From: Vicia villosa | Lineage: Eukaryota; Streptophyta; Magnoliopsida; Fabales; Fabaceae | DNA: 64,000 nt | Assembly: GCF_029867415.1 (NCBI RefSeq) | Contig: NC_081185.1 | Location: 42,292,766-42,356,765, forward strand | Reading direction: 5' to 3' | Shown: positions 1 to 11,130 of the stretch, one piece after another | Numbering within the stretch: the stretch's first letter is position 1 | Layout of the letters: every line of letters begins with the position of its first letter | Made by a program: the position numbers and the translations under genes | Notes under the pieces: model-generated | Told to the model about the DNA's origin: nothing | The model's database searches: none | The model's input: the letters and a program-made list of their open reading frames with translations, nothing else

Positions 1-508
1 TTTTGATTTCTTCAAAACTCAATCATTTTTAACAAAATATAATGCTAACATGTTCAGAATTAACATACGAACTCAAACATATAATTAACACACATTTATT
101 CACACTCAAACACGTGAATTTCTGGAAATTAGTGATGAACCCTAAAAATTATTTTCAAAATTAAATTCTGTAAACAACAAATCAAGCCCTAAAACCTTAG
201 GGCTTTTACTCCCTACATGATTCTAAACAAAAATGGAACAAGTTTCAATCAAATTGATGCACATATGAGTAACTTTGAGTTCAAGCTTTTTACCTCTGAA
301 AATGGAGGTTGAGCTCTTGCTTAGAGGGATTCTTGGAATGTTGCAACTATCCGGAAACCTTCAGGGACCTCCAAGGAAGCTTTTAGAATGCTCACAATGC
401 CCTTCAATTGCCTAAAACTTCAAACACGACTTCACCTACAACAAGAAAAAGTTATGGTTGGAACTTGAGGTTTCAAGTGTTACAGATCCAAAACAGGTGT
501 TTCGATAG

Positions 509-529
509 CTTCTAAATGATGTTTAGAAG
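509..529. repeat. 21-nt perfect inverted repeat, copy 1
   Basis: Arms CTTCTAAA and TTTAGAAG flank the 5-nt loop TGATG. An identical copy lies at 830-850, 321 bp away, in less similar surroundings. Confidence 0.7.
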
Positions 530-829
530 GTATCCAACACAAAAGGCCAGAAAATGCACGAGCCAAATTGGTTTTGACAAGTTTGGTTCAAAGAGGTATT
601 TTAATGGAGTTTTGAAAGGTGATTTTCTGTTTGGGGCCTTTGGTAAGTGTTTAGAGGTTATGGATAGCTTCTATATGACTAATAGAAACTATTGGAAAGG
701 CTAATTTGGTTTGAAAGTGTTTTGTTTGGATTTTGGTAAGTTATGAGCTTGAAAGAAGCTTTAATGGAGGTAAAAATGTGATTTTTGGTTAGGGGACCTT
801 TGAGAGGTTGAGGAAGTTGGTATGGACAA

Positions 830-850
830 CTTCTAAATGATGTTTAGAAG
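830..850. repeat. 21-nt perfect inverted repeat, copy 2
   Basis: Identical to 509-529, including the loop. Confidence 0.7.
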
Positions 851-1015
851 TTGTCTAAACCTTTGGTTGACACCCAGAACTTGTGGAATTTAAATAATTA
901 TGTTTGGTATTCCTTGCTGGAATTTAAATATGATGACAACAAAGGTTTGATCCTGGATTCTTCTTGGCCAGTTAACAGTAGAAAGTCTTTGATTTGGTAG
1001 AGATATTTTAGGTTT

Positions 1016-1998
1016 TCCATATAAGATTAGAGGGGAGATTCCAATTGGTTTGGCAATCCTATCTCTTGTAAGTTTGGAAACGGCTCAGATATTAACTCTT
1101 GGCGTCATAGATGACTTGGTGTAGAACCTTTAAAAGCGTTGTTCCCTAGTTTATTTGATCGTGTGCAGGATTCCATGTCTAACGTGGATGGTTCAAGGCA
1201 TTGGATATATGGTGAATGGGCCTGGAATGTCAGATTTATTGCAGACTTGAATGCAGATATCGTGGGGAGTGATTGGGAGGAGCTTGAAAGAATTCTTTTG
1301 GGCGTAAATCCTAATCCAGTTTCAGTGGATACTTTTGTTTGGTGGCTCGAAGCTGGAGGTTTTTTTTATAAGTTTGTGTATGTTAGGTTGATAAATATTG
1401 TATTTGCATGTCCGCATTTGGATGTGGATTTTAAGCTGTTATGGAATGTCAATGTGCCTAGCAACATCCAAGTAGTTACATTGCTTTTAAATAGGTTCCA
1501 AACCATGGACGAACTTACGAGACGAGGGGTGCTGACAGGTTCCCGTAATCTTGTATGTCCTCTTTGTTTGGGACCAAAAGAAATGCACCTACATCTTTTT
1601 CTTCTTTGTCCTATGGTTGCAACTTGCAAGTGCTTGACAACTCATTCTTTAACTGGATAAGTTTGTTTAGGATGCCCTCGTGTGCCGTGATCTCTGATCA
1701 TATGTTGGTTTTTGGAACCCTCATGAAAGGAAGGACCAAGAAGAATTTGCGGCTCTTGTTTTTATTCTGTCAATTACCTAGTTTATTTAGTTAGTTAGGA
1801 ATGATATACTCTTTAAAAGAGGTCATAAAGGTGCTAGGGTAATTGCACCCTTAGCTAAGACTCTTTCGTGGGAGTAGATTGGAGCAAGATCCAATGGTCT
1901 AGTAGCTATTGATTTGAATGTTTGACTTGTAAATCCATTAGATTGTTTTAGTTAAGCTTGTTGGTTTTTATTGTACGCATTATTTCTTTTGTTGTATT
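1016..1998 (+). pseudogene. LINE (L1-type) ORF2 C-terminal fragment
   Basis: The translation from 1139 shows the zinc-binding segment that follows plant LINE reverse transcriptases: a Trp/Phe-rich stretch, then CPLC followed by HLHLFLLC (Cys-X2-Cys ... His ... Cys). Weaker similarity upstream (a GNGSDINSW-like stretch near 1080, broken by stops) and downstream in another frame (WISLF, then RNDILFKRG near 1798-1830) shows that the frame is broken by stops and at least one frameshift near 1650. The catalytic RT domain is absent, as expected for a 5'-truncated copy. The 3' UTR runs into the copia insertion at 1999 and resumes at 6516. Non-functional. Confidence 0.75.
1994..1998. repeat. Target-site duplication GTATT (left)
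   Basis: The same five bases follow the 3' LTR at 6511-6515, which fixes the borders of the copia element. Confidence 0.9.
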
Positions 1999-2219
1999 TG
2001 TTGGATAAATTTAAATGCAGTCTTGGAAAGCCAAAAGACAGATTCTCTAGGGCAGACAAACTTTCATAGGAAATAGTTAATCATTAAATGTTATGTCTAT
2101 TTATGTTTCTCTGGTCTCTATATAAAGACCCTCTCTTTGTAACCTAATTTTCACTTTTGCAACAAATCCTTTGCAAGTCAATATATATCGGAAGAGAGTA
2201 GTTTGATCTGTTACCTTCA
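1999..2219 (+). repeat. 5' LTR of copia element
   Basis: Begins TGTTGG and ends CTTCA, 221 bp. It differs from the 3' LTR only in two adjacent bases in the stretch before GGTCTCTATATAAAG. Confidence 0.95.
2118..2127 (+). promoter_or_regulatory. TATA box in copia 5' LTR
   Basis: CTATATAAAG sits about 100 bp before the LTR end, a position that would leave a short R-U5. The same site is at 6409-6418 in the 3' LTR. Confidence 0.7.
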
Positions 2220-2222
2220 AAT

Positions 2223-2234
2223 TGGTATCAGAGC
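2223..2234 (+). other. Primer-binding site (initiator Met-tRNA type)
   Basis: TGGTATCAGAGC, three bases after the 5' LTR, is the standard complement of the plant initiator tRNA-Met 3' end. Confidence 0.9.
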
Positions 2235-2236
2235 GC

Positions 2237-3226
2237 ATGGCAAACATGATGAACCAGATGCCATTGCCGCAACTGTCAAAATCAAACTATGAGAACTGGA
2301 GCATCCAGATGAAGGCGCTGCTTGGATCGTTAGATGTGTGGGAGGTTGTAGAAGAAGGGTTTGAAGAACCAGAAACCACGACGGGAAATACAGCAGCCCA
2401 GAACAAGGCGTTGAAAGAGACGCGGTCGAAAGACAAAACGGCATTATACATGTTGTTTAGAGCAGTAGACGAATCTGGTTTTGAGAAGATTGCTGGTTCA
2501 ACTACTTCGAAGCAAGCGTGGGATACATTAGAGACGGCGTTCAGAGGAGCAAATAGAGTCAAGCAAGTTCGTTTGCAAACTCTTCGAGGAGAATTAGAAA
2601 GGATGAAGATGAAGGAGACGGAGCCCGTGTCAGACTACATCACGCGTGTGCAAACAGTTATAAATCAACTGAAACGAAATGGAGAAGCAATGACCGATGC
2701 TCGAGTTGTCGAAAAGATTTTAAGATCTTTGACTGAAAAATTCGAAAATATAGTATGTGCAATAGAGGAGTCGAAGGACCTTGCGACAATCACTGTCGAA
2801 GAAGTAGCTGGTTCACTTGAGGCACACGAACAACGCAAAATACAAAAGAAGGAGGAGACACTTTATAATGCAGAACAGACAAAGGAATCCACTAGAGATG
2901 AAAGGGCACTTTTATCTCAAAACTGGCGTGGTCAAAGACGTGGTCATAGAGGTCGAGATGGTGGTCGAAGCTATCAGAACAATAATTTCGAAAGAGGACA
3001 GGCAAGTCAACAAAATTGGCGTGGTCGAGGACGTGGTCATAGAGGTGGCAGGTCGAACTCCAACATCGAATGCTACAAATGCATAAAACATGGACATTTT
3101 GCGAAGGATTGCAACTCATACAGTTGCTACAATTGTGGAAAAGGGGGACACCTTGCAAAAGACTGTCGATTCAGGAGGAAAGTCGAAGAGACAACAAATT
3201 TCGCACTAGAAACAGAATCAAACTAA
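2237..3226 (+). CDS. gag: Copia Gag (nucleocapsid) region
   Basis: About 329 residues from the ATG at 2237 (MANMMNQMPL), just after the primer site; a longer frame would need a non-ATG start inside the primer site. The N-terminal two thirds is a copia UBN2/retrotran-gag domain (SNYENWSIQMKALLG ... LETAFRGANRVKQVRLQTL). A basic RGRGHRG-rich stretch follows, then two zinc knuckles, CYKCIKHGHFAKDC and CYNCGKGGHLAKDC (CX2CX4HX4C). The product should form virus-like particles and bind element RNA. TAA at 3224-3226 separates it from pol in the same frame. The frame could be ended by a mutated sense codon rather than a natural terminator, since copia elements usually make one polyprotein. Confidence 0.9.
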   Translation: MANMMNQMPLPQLSKSNYENWSIQMKALLGSLDVWEVVEEGFEEPETTTGNTAAQNKALKETRSKDKTALYMLFRAVDESGFEKIAGSTTSKQAWDTLETAFRGANRVKQVRLQTLRGELERMKMKETEPVSDYITRVQTVINQLKRNGEAMTDARVVEKILRSLTEKFENIVCAIEESKDLATITVEEVAGSLEAHEQRKIQKKEETLYNAEQTKESTRDERALLSQNWRGQRRGHRGRDGGRSYQNNNFERGQASQQNWRGRGRGHRGGRSNSNIECYKCIKHGHFAKDCNSYSCYNCGKGGHLAKDCRFRRKVEETTNFALETESN

Positions 3227-5632
3227 AGATTCCTATTAATGACCCAAAAGGAGACAAACATAGAAGATGACACTATATGGTACCTTGACTCAGGAGCAAG
3301 TAATCATATGTGTGGTCACAAACATCTATTTAAAGAAATAAAGAAAATTGAAGATGGTCATGTATCTTTTGGAGATGCGTCGAAGGTAAAGGTCGAAGGC
3401 AAAGGAACAATTTGTTATTTGCAGAAAGACAACGTACCTGGAAAAATACAAGATGTTTATTATGTACCAAATTTAAAAGCAAATATTCTAAGTCTGGGGC
3501 AACTTACAGAGAAGGGATATTCGATATTTATGAAGGATCGAATACTGCATTTGAAGGATAAATCAGGGCACCAAATTGCTCAAGTTGAGATGGGAAAGAA
3601 TCGAATGTACAAGCTGAATCTGAGAAGCGTTCGAGAAAAATGTTTGAAAATCGACACTGAAGACCAAGCAACTCTGTGGCATCTACGTTTTGGTCACTTA
3701 CATCATGCTGGGTTAAAGAGATTAGCGGGAAGAAACATGGTACATGGATTGCCTAACATGGAGTTTGAAGGAAAATTTTGTGAAAATTGTGTTTTTGGCA
3801 AGCAGACGAGAACTTCTTTTCAAAAGAAGGCAGAATATCATGCTAAGCACATCCTTGAATTAATTCACACTGATATCTGTGGACCAATCACTCCAGAATC
3901 CTTTAGTGGCAAGAAGTATTTCATTTCCTTCATCGATGATTTCTCAAGAAAGACTTGGGTCTACTTCCTGAGAGAAAAATCTGAAGCATTCGAAGCATTC
4001 AAAGGGTTCAAGGTAATGGTTGAAAAATCGAATGATCGACACATCAAAGCACTTCGTTCTGACAGAGGAGGAGAATATACTTCGACAGCTTTCATGAAGT
4101 ATTGCGAGGAGCAGGGTATAAGGAGATTTCTAACTGCAGCATACTCACCTCAACAAAATGGGGTTGTTGAAAGGAAAAATCGAACAGTCCTTGACATGGT
4201 TCGTTCAATGCTCAAAAGTAAGAACATGTCGAAGGAATTTTGGGCAGAAGCTGTGCAATGTTCAATCTATGTTCAAAATAGATGTCCGCATTCAAAGTTG
4301 GGAGATCGAACACCGCAAGAAGCGTGGAGTGGACAGAAACCGACTGTATCTCATTTTAAAGTATTTGGTAGTGTTGCTTATGCACATGTACCAGATCAAC
4401 GAAGAACGAAGCTTGAAGACAAGAGTCAGAAATATATATTAATTGGGTATGATGAGAAAACAAAAGGATACAGGTTATTCGACCCCATAAACAAAAAGGT
4501 GGTAGTAAGTAGAGATGTTCGAGTGAATGAAGCAAGTAGGTGGGATTGGAACAATTCGACAGAAGACATAGTCGAAACTGAAGAACCCTCAGTCGGTATA
4601 CCAACCACCCAAAATCAATTACCAAGGTTTGAATACTCTGACAGTGAAGACGAATCCTCACAGCCCAGAATGAGAAGCTTGCAAGAGTTGTATGATAATA
4701 CAGAAGAAGTACATCTTGTGTGTCTACTGGCAGATTCTGAAAACATTAGTTTCGAAGAAGCATGGAGAGATGAGAAGTGGAAGAATGCCATGGACGAAGA
4801 AATTAAAGCTATCGAACACAACAAAACTTGGGAACTAGCAGAGTTACCAAAAGGAAGTCGAACCATTAGTGTGAAGTGGGTGTTTAAGAAAAATATGAAT
4901 GCTCAAGGAAAAGTCGAAAGGTACAAGGCACGACTTGTGGCAAAAGGATACAGGCAGAAGGAAGGAATAGATTATGACGAAGTATTCGCACCAGTTGCAA
5001 GAATGGAGACAATTCGACTGCTGATTTCTCAAGCTGCTCAGCTCAAATGGCCAATATTTCAAATGGATGTCAAATCAGTATTTTTGAATGGTGTGCTCGA
5101 AGAAGAAGTCTATGTCGAACAACTACCAGGATACATGAAAGACGGAAGCGAAGGAAAAGTGCTAAGACTCAAGAAAGCACTTTATGGATTAAAGCAGGCA
5201 CCTCGTGCATGGAATACACGTATTGATACTTACTTCAAAAAGAATGGTTTCCAACAATGTCCTTATGAACATGCCCTATATGTAAAGAAGTATAAAGGAG
5301 ATATACTGCTCGTTGCACTCAATGTCGACGACTTGATTTTCCTGGACAACAGTGATCAAATGATCGAAGAATTCAAAGGTCGAATGACACGAGAATTTGA
5401 AATGACGGACTTAGGTCGAATGAGCTTCTTTCTTGGTCTGGAAGTTCGACAAGAAGAAACTGGAATTTTTGTCTCACAAGAAAAATATGCAAAGGACATT
5501 CTGAAGAGGTTCAAAATGGAAGGTTGCAATCCAATCTCGACACCAATGGAGCCAGGAGCCAAGCTTTCAAAATTTGATGGGGGGGAACGTGTCGAAGCAA
5601 ACAAATTTCGAAGCTTGGTCGGAAGTCTTTGA
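3227..5632 (+). pseudogene. pol: Copia Pol: protease, integrase, reverse transcriptase
   Basis: Same frame as gag. Counting from the Met at 3239: protease with WYLDSGAS (about residues 14-21); integrase zinc finger HLRFGHLHH ... CENC (about 146-185); integrase core with D in HTDICGP (about 212), D in SDRGGEY (about 275) and E in VVERKNR (about 311); RT with DVKSVFLNG (about 609) and NVDD at about 695, where copia enzymes have YVDD (codon AAT at 5321-5323). The frame ends at TGA 5630-5632, inside the RT-RNase H connection, and continues unchanged beyond it. The product would copy and integrate element cDNA. The Tyr to Asn change and the stop probably make it inactive. Confidence 0.88.
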
Positions 5633-6274
5633 TATCTCACATGTACTAGACCAGATCTTTCTCTAAGTGTCGGAATCTTGAGTCGATTTATGGAAGAACC
5701 AGTTCACTCACACTGGAAAGCTTTGAAGAGAATTCTTCGTTATATCCAAGGAACTGTGTCACTTGGAATGTTTTACTCAAAAGCAGAAGATTACAAGCTA
5801 ACAGGTTACTCCGACAGCGATTGGTGTGGAGATATAGACGATCGAAAAAGAACATCAGGATATGTATTCTTTATGGGAAACACTGCTTTCACATGGCTCT
5901 CAAGGAAGCAACCAATTGTAACACTGTCAACATGCGAAGCAGAATACGTGGTTGCATCATGGTGTGTATGCCATGCTATATGGCTTAGAAGATTGTTATG
6001 TGAGTTAGAGCAGAAGCAGGAAAATGCAACCATAGTACAAGTCGACAACAAATCAGCAATCGAACTGGCGAAGAATCCAGTGAATCATGAAAGAAGTAAA
6101 CACATCGACGTACGTTTTCATTTCATTCGAGAACATGTGAAAAATGGAAGCGTCAAACTGAAGCATGTGGCAAGCAAGGATCAAGCTGTAGATATTTTCA
6201 CAAAACCATTGTCGAAGGAGATATTCGACAGAGGCAAGATAATGCTGGGATTAATTGACCGAAGGAGCATTTAA
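5633..6274 (+). pseudogene. pol: Copia Pol: RNase H and C-terminus
   Basis: Continues pol in frame after the TGA at 5630. RNase H landmarks are GYSDSDWCGD, STCEAEYVVAS, DNKSAIELAKNP and DIFTKPL, ending at TAA 6272-6274. No other break is seen. It would degrade RNA in RNA:DNA hybrids during reverse transcription, but only if made with the upstream part. Confidence 0.88.
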
Positions 6275-6278
6275 TTTA

Positions 6279-6289
6279 TGGGGGAGTTT
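6279..6289 (+). other. Polypurine tract of copia element
   Basis: TGGGGGAGTTT lies directly before the 3' LTR at 6290, the expected place for plus-strand priming. Confidence 0.75.
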
Positions 6290-6510
6290 TGTTGGATAAA
6301 TTTAAATGCAGTCTTGGAAAGCCAAAAGACAGATTCTCTAGGGCAGACAAACTTTCATAGGAAATAGTTAATCATTAAATGTTATGTCTATTTATGTTTC
6401 CATGGTCTCTATATAAAGACCCTCTCTTTGTAACCTAATTTTCACTTTTGCAACAAATCCTTTGCAAGTCAATATATATCGGAAGAGAGTAGTTTGATCT
6501 GTTACCTTCA
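6290..6510 (+). repeat. 3' LTR of copia element
   Basis: 221 bp; two base differences from 1999-2219. TATA-like site at 6409-6418. Followed by the GTATT duplication. Confidence 0.95.
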
Positions 6511-6515
6511 GTATT
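6511..6515. repeat. Target-site duplication GTATT (right)
   Basis: Matches 1994-1998. Confidence 0.9.
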
Positions 6516-6583
6516 AGGGTTGAGCACTTCTTGTGTTCACTTTTAATGAAATCTCGTTCATTTATGAAAAAAATAAAATAAAA
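6516..6583 (+). mobile_element. 3' tail of the LINE split by the copia insertion
   Basis: Continues the LINE 3' UTR after the target-site duplication. It ends in an A-rich tract (AAAAAAATAAAATAAAAAA), as expected for a LINE poly(A) end. Confidence 0.6.
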
Positions 6584-8199
6584 AATGCAGTTAAGAACTA
6601 TGAGCATATGGAAACCTCAAATACAAACAATACAAGTAATTTATTTGCATATGTAATGCTCATCTACTTTACAATCACCATTATTAGATAACTCAAGATA
6701 CAATTATTTCCAAAACAGCCTATATCTCTAAAATCTAACACTATTACACCTTACAGAAAATCATTTGATGAAATTATGCACTATATCTTCAATTTTCCAT
6801 CATTGTCGACGTTGTTCATCCACCGTAGAACTCGTTACAAGAATTTTCTTGTTAAGATCACTTTTAGGTGAAATGCTACGAAGGCCTTCAAAGTGGAAAA
6901 GATTATGTACCTTTCTAGCAATAAGGACACCACAAATGGTTCCCAGTGTAAATGTAAAAAATGCCTTCAACATGCTTTTAGTGGTTCCTAATTAGTATAA
7001 AGCTTTTAGATAGAAAACACAAATGAGAAAGAAAACTAATGAATTCAAAGAGGCCTTTATGGATTGATTGGTCAAGTCTTAAAAAATGCAAAAAAGTTGA
7101 AAATAGAGGTTAAGTCCTTTCTTCAATCTAAGCCACATGCATGCAATGTTTTAGTTCTTAATTTAAGATGAAAAATGAGTGGTATTTGGTTGACACACTC
7201 TTCTATCATGTTTATTATATTTGACTGGATTGGATTCACAAGAAAATTGAGAGAAAATAGTTATTTTTATTAAAATAATCTTATTTCTTAAAATTATAAA
7301 TTGAATATAATAAGAGCCGTCTCAAATAATTTAAAAACTATATTCTAATATTTAAAATAGAATCTAAAAATATGACAAACTTTTACAAATGAGTGATATT
7401 TTAATTAAACTATAAATAATATTAAAATCTATAAAAAAAACGTTTTTAAAATATTTTAACAAAAGTTTTATTGATAAATATAATGTTTGTAACTTTTTCC
7501 TAATCGCGAAGTTTCAGTATTTATATAAAAAATTGAGTACAATTTTATAAAACAAAATAGTTAGTTGATCAATATTTAATAACAAATCATTTAAAAATAA
7601 ATAAATTACCATAAAAGAATATTAAACTTGTTAAAATTTTAATATATTATAAGATAATATTAAAATATATATATTTCTAAAAACAATAGTGCGTTGTATT
7701 TTATCATAAAATTTAATAATTGTCCCGCTCTAGTACTAGATTCGATAGGAGAGGATGAATTCACAGTTCGTCGTGGTGGTTCAAAGCATCTAATGCAATG
7801 GAGGCAGGATTGACTTACAAAGTTAAAACTTTAATGCCTAAGACAATAAGAGACTAAAAGTGAAGTTTGAATGAGAAAAAATTTGAATATTTATGAAGTG
7901 AGAAATTTTTCTCTTTATATAGAGAAAAAAGTTGATACCTGAACGCGTGTGGAACGACGTGGAATGCAGTCAGTCGTTGAATTGATTCGAGATATTAGCA
8001 TGACATTATCGTAAAGGATACTTTGTGATTCAATGAAAAAGGGTCTACCATTTTCTCGTGTGGCAACTTCTTGCATGTAACTAGCTAGAATTTCACTTTT
8101 CTAGACTTGCGGATGGTCCAGAACAATTTCCCTGCAAACTCTTGTCTCTGCTTTGTAGGGTGAGGGTTAATGACACACATCATTATCCGACCACGAGAT
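6584..8199. other. AT-rich stretch, no gene recognised
   Basis: The region 7260-7720 is extremely AT-rich with no open frame. The 76-codon frame near 6765 has no recognisable motif. No LTR ends or terminal repeats could be matched here. Confidence 0.5.
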
Positions 8200-9395
8200 T
8201 GTTAGGATTTTAAAAGGGATTTTTCAAAAAATTTATCCTCTTAGCGGAACAATCCTGATGAACGGATCTAATCCGATAAATGGATCTTGATTAAATCATT
8301 AACCACAAACCAAACATCAATAAGGATTCAAGAATTACCTCTAGAAACGTGCTTTATCTTTTGATCACGAACGGCGGAAGATATCGGCTTCTCTATGTAA
8401 TCCACGCGAGTGCAAAGTGGAAGTTGTTGCTAGCCGTTAATGCTCTGAGAAAATTGACAATTAGCTTTGGTAAGGGAAAGAGCTCTTCTATTTATAGAGA
8501 GCTTCTAGAACCTGACTGCTCTTATTTTAGACTTTTCCAAAATAATCCCAATCTCTAATTTGATTAAACTATTTAATTAAATAAATATTATTTATATCTA
8601 ATCAAACTCTTTTAATTAAATAAAAATAAATTAAATTAAATCATATTTAATTTAACTAACTGTCAATCCTCATTTATTTAATTAAACCATATTTAATCAA
8701 GTAAATTATATATGCGCTAATGTATTAAATAATTTAAATACAATTGTAACACCCCATACATAACTAACTATTATATTATGCATGGAACATTAAAATTGAT
8801 ATTGAGTACATACAAAAACTAAGCTACAAGATGATCCATATAAAATACAGCATGGAATTCTACTAAGAATTGTAAAACATGTGTCTTCAATGGATTTGCA
8901 CATCAGAAAATGAGATCTAACAAGGTCTTCGAGCCATCACCACTCCTAAGTCTTCAATCCAAACATGTCATGCTACTAAACTGCACTTGAAAAAAAATAA
9001 GATTATTGGAGTGAGATTACTAAATCTCAGTGAGTTCCCCTATCTTACGGGTCCACTCAGTCCTACAAGGTACATGCAATCAAACAGATCCTCCGTGGAT
9101 CCGGGGTTTTCCTCACGGCTAGGTACAAATACACAACATGGACAATATCACCATTGGAAGTCTCGTGACTAACCAATGAGATAGCAATAAACACACAAAC
9201 AACACACAAGTATGTTGTTGCTAGTACAACCACGTCAGCCATGATTGTACCAGCCTACCGGCGAGGACCTAATGATATTGCCTATGTGGCATCACTAGGG
9301 GTGAATAAACAAGTGATCTTACCGACATGGTATCACAATCTCACCGTACCCATGCCCGATATTTTTCTTCTAGAGAAAATGCTTACATAGTACAC

Positions 9396-9725
9396 GATGA
9401 GTATACACCAGATCACTCCCATCAATGTACCAGCACTTCCATAGTAACACGATGAGTATACACCAGATCACTCCCATCGAGTACCCACATATCTCACACC
9501 GATCAATGAGTATACACCAGATCACTCCCATTGAAGTCGGTGAATGTGCCCAGCTATCCCTTCCCACCAATGAGTATACACCAGATCACTCCCATTGAGT
9601 GGAGGGGGATATAACGATGACGACATACGCAATGAGTATACACGAGATCACTCCCATTGTGTGTTCGTTAATGCACAAACAAAAACACAACATACATGAT
9701 GAGTATACACCAGATCACTCCCATC
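9396..9725 (-). repeat. Array of six hairpin units with a constant loop and co-varying stems
   Basis: Cores of 28 bp start at 9396, 9451, 9505, 9569, 9631 and 9698. Each has constant GAGTATACACCAG (one copy ACACGAG) and ATCACTCCC. The ends alternate between GATG/CATC and AATG/CATT, always as matching pairs. Outside the core, each unit has its own matching outer arms, for example CACCGA/TCGGTG around the 9505 unit and CATAC/GTATG around the 9698 unit. Unit spacing is 54-67 bp. Confidence 0.85.
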
Positions 9726-10166
9726 AAGTATGCATATAATCACATCTGAAAGTTCGATCAAAACAAACATAAATTAAGTGATCATTGTGACACATATCAC
9801 CAAGCCATAATAGCATTTATCATCATAAAGCATTCAAATTTGTCCTATATATTCACACCAATAGTATGCAAGTGATCATATAATGTGTATCATGCTTTAC
9901 GACACGGTTTCACAAGTCTCAAAGGACAACGGAGGTATTCAGCTCCCTCTACGGAACTAAATTACTCTCGGGGGTAAATTTCACAAAATTTTGTTTAGCA
10001 CATTCGTCTGAATGGACGTCAGATACGTTGAAGAGCAACAATCTAGTATCGAGGGTATTTTTCCTAGATATTACATGTAACTAGCTTTCTAACGATATAA
10101 ACTTTACGTCATTCCGATACTCGAGGCAAAAGTTATGAATTTTCGAAATTTAGCTTAACATGCTGA

Positions 10167-10273
10167 GTAACGGGTTACCTCATTCAGGTAACCGGTTACC
10201 TCAGCCCATGATTCATTCTTTTCACTTTTCGCTCCTAGGTAACTGGTTACCTCATCCAAGTAACCGGTTACTT
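10167..10273. repeat. Palindrome cassette of LTR A (GGTAACCGGTTACC type, four copies)
   Basis: Copies lie at 10167-10180 (imperfect), 10186-10201 (AGGTAACCGGTTACCT, perfect), 10237-10252 (one mismatch) and 10258-10273 (AAGTAACCGGTTACTT, perfect). They are arranged as two close pairs separated by about 35 bp. Confidence 0.9.
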
Positions 10274-11130
10274 CACTGCCAAATCCAAAAATTCTGCATT
10301 TTACTGGTGTAACTCTAATCCTTTCCAATTCTAAACAACCCCAATATCTCAACTTCATTTCGAATCATGTACATATATCTATAGCAGAATTTAGCAAGAA
10401 TAGGCATAGAACGTCAACAAGCAATATCAATTATTACCAAAATTCCAAACCCATTGTTTAATTATGCATGCATCACATTGATCACAAGCTAAACCTTTGA
10501 ACATGTAATTTTCCCACCAATTTCTTACCCAAGTTCCTATCTATGGAACTCACCTTGACAAAATAGAGATTATAATGATGTTCTTGCTGCCATTGAAATT
10601 TCACCATAGCCAAAACATCACCCTCAACATGAAGAAATCCATAACCCTCTTATGTTCACTTTCAGCATCAATCACCAATCTTCAAACTTGCTTATCTCCA
10701 TCAATTCGGAACCTATGAATACGAACTAATATATCAAATTGAAGGAAATTTTGTGTAGAATCTGAATCTTCAAGAATGACCTAATTTGGAGCTGTGAGCA
10801 GAAAGTTATTGCAGGATTAGTGAAGGCTGCTCCATGGAGTATGAAAATTGAATATGGCCATGAGTTCCTTCCTCTTTCTCTTTGTTTCTAAGCTTTTCAC
10901 TCTAAAATTCTGATTGTTGTAACCTTTAGCCCAAACAAGGTCTTATGATGACATGCAACAAAGTTTATTGGTTGTTATACCCCTCAACTAAATGATAATT
11001 ACCACTATGTCATTCGGTTCATTTCCAATGATTCCTTTCTATTCTAATTAGATCCAAATACTTCTCTTAAAATTTCCAAATACAATTATATACCTTTCAT
11101 ACTTAATAATGTAAATATAGGGATGTTACA

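Larger units (their letters stand above)
1..1015. other. Unassigned AT-rich DNA without a gene
   Basis: No reading frame here resembles a known protein; the only open frame is 62 codons without recognisable motifs. The stretch holds two exact copies of a 21-nt inverted repeat (listed separately) and probably runs into the 5'-truncated LINE that becomes recognisable near 1016. Confidence 0.5.
1999..6510 (+). mobile_element. Nearly intact Ty1/copia LTR retrotransposon (4512 bp)
   Basis: Two 221-bp LTRs (1999-2219, 6290-6510) differ by two bases. They are bounded by TG...CA and a GTATT target-site duplication. Inside are an initiator-Met-tRNA-type primer site, one long gag-pol reading frame in copia order (gag, protease, integrase, RT, RNase H) and a purine tract before the 3' LTR. 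The only coding breaks are in-frame stops at 3224-3226 and 5630-5632. The RT motif is Asn-Val-Asp-Asp instead of the usual Tyr-Val-Asp-Asp. High LTR identity implies a recent insertion. It landed in the 3' UTR of a LINE. Confidence 0.95.
8745..11130 (-). repeat. 3' LTR (copy A) of the coding-less element
   Basis: 2386 bp, starting TGTAACACCCCATACAT and ending AGGGATGTTACA on the plus strand. It contains the hairpin array 9396-9725 and the palindrome cassette 10167-10273. A donor-like AAG/GTGAGT lies at 10554/10553 in the LTR sense. Copy B (17962-20754) aligns over most of its length but lacks the segment equivalent to about 8950-9612. Confidence 0.8.

Noticed and set aside
9396..9725. Regularly spaced 28-bp repeats resembling a CRISPR array
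   Set aside because: The repeats lie inside a plant LTR, the spacers are homologous LTR sequence, stems co-vary with each unit, and there are no cas genes or prokaryotic context.
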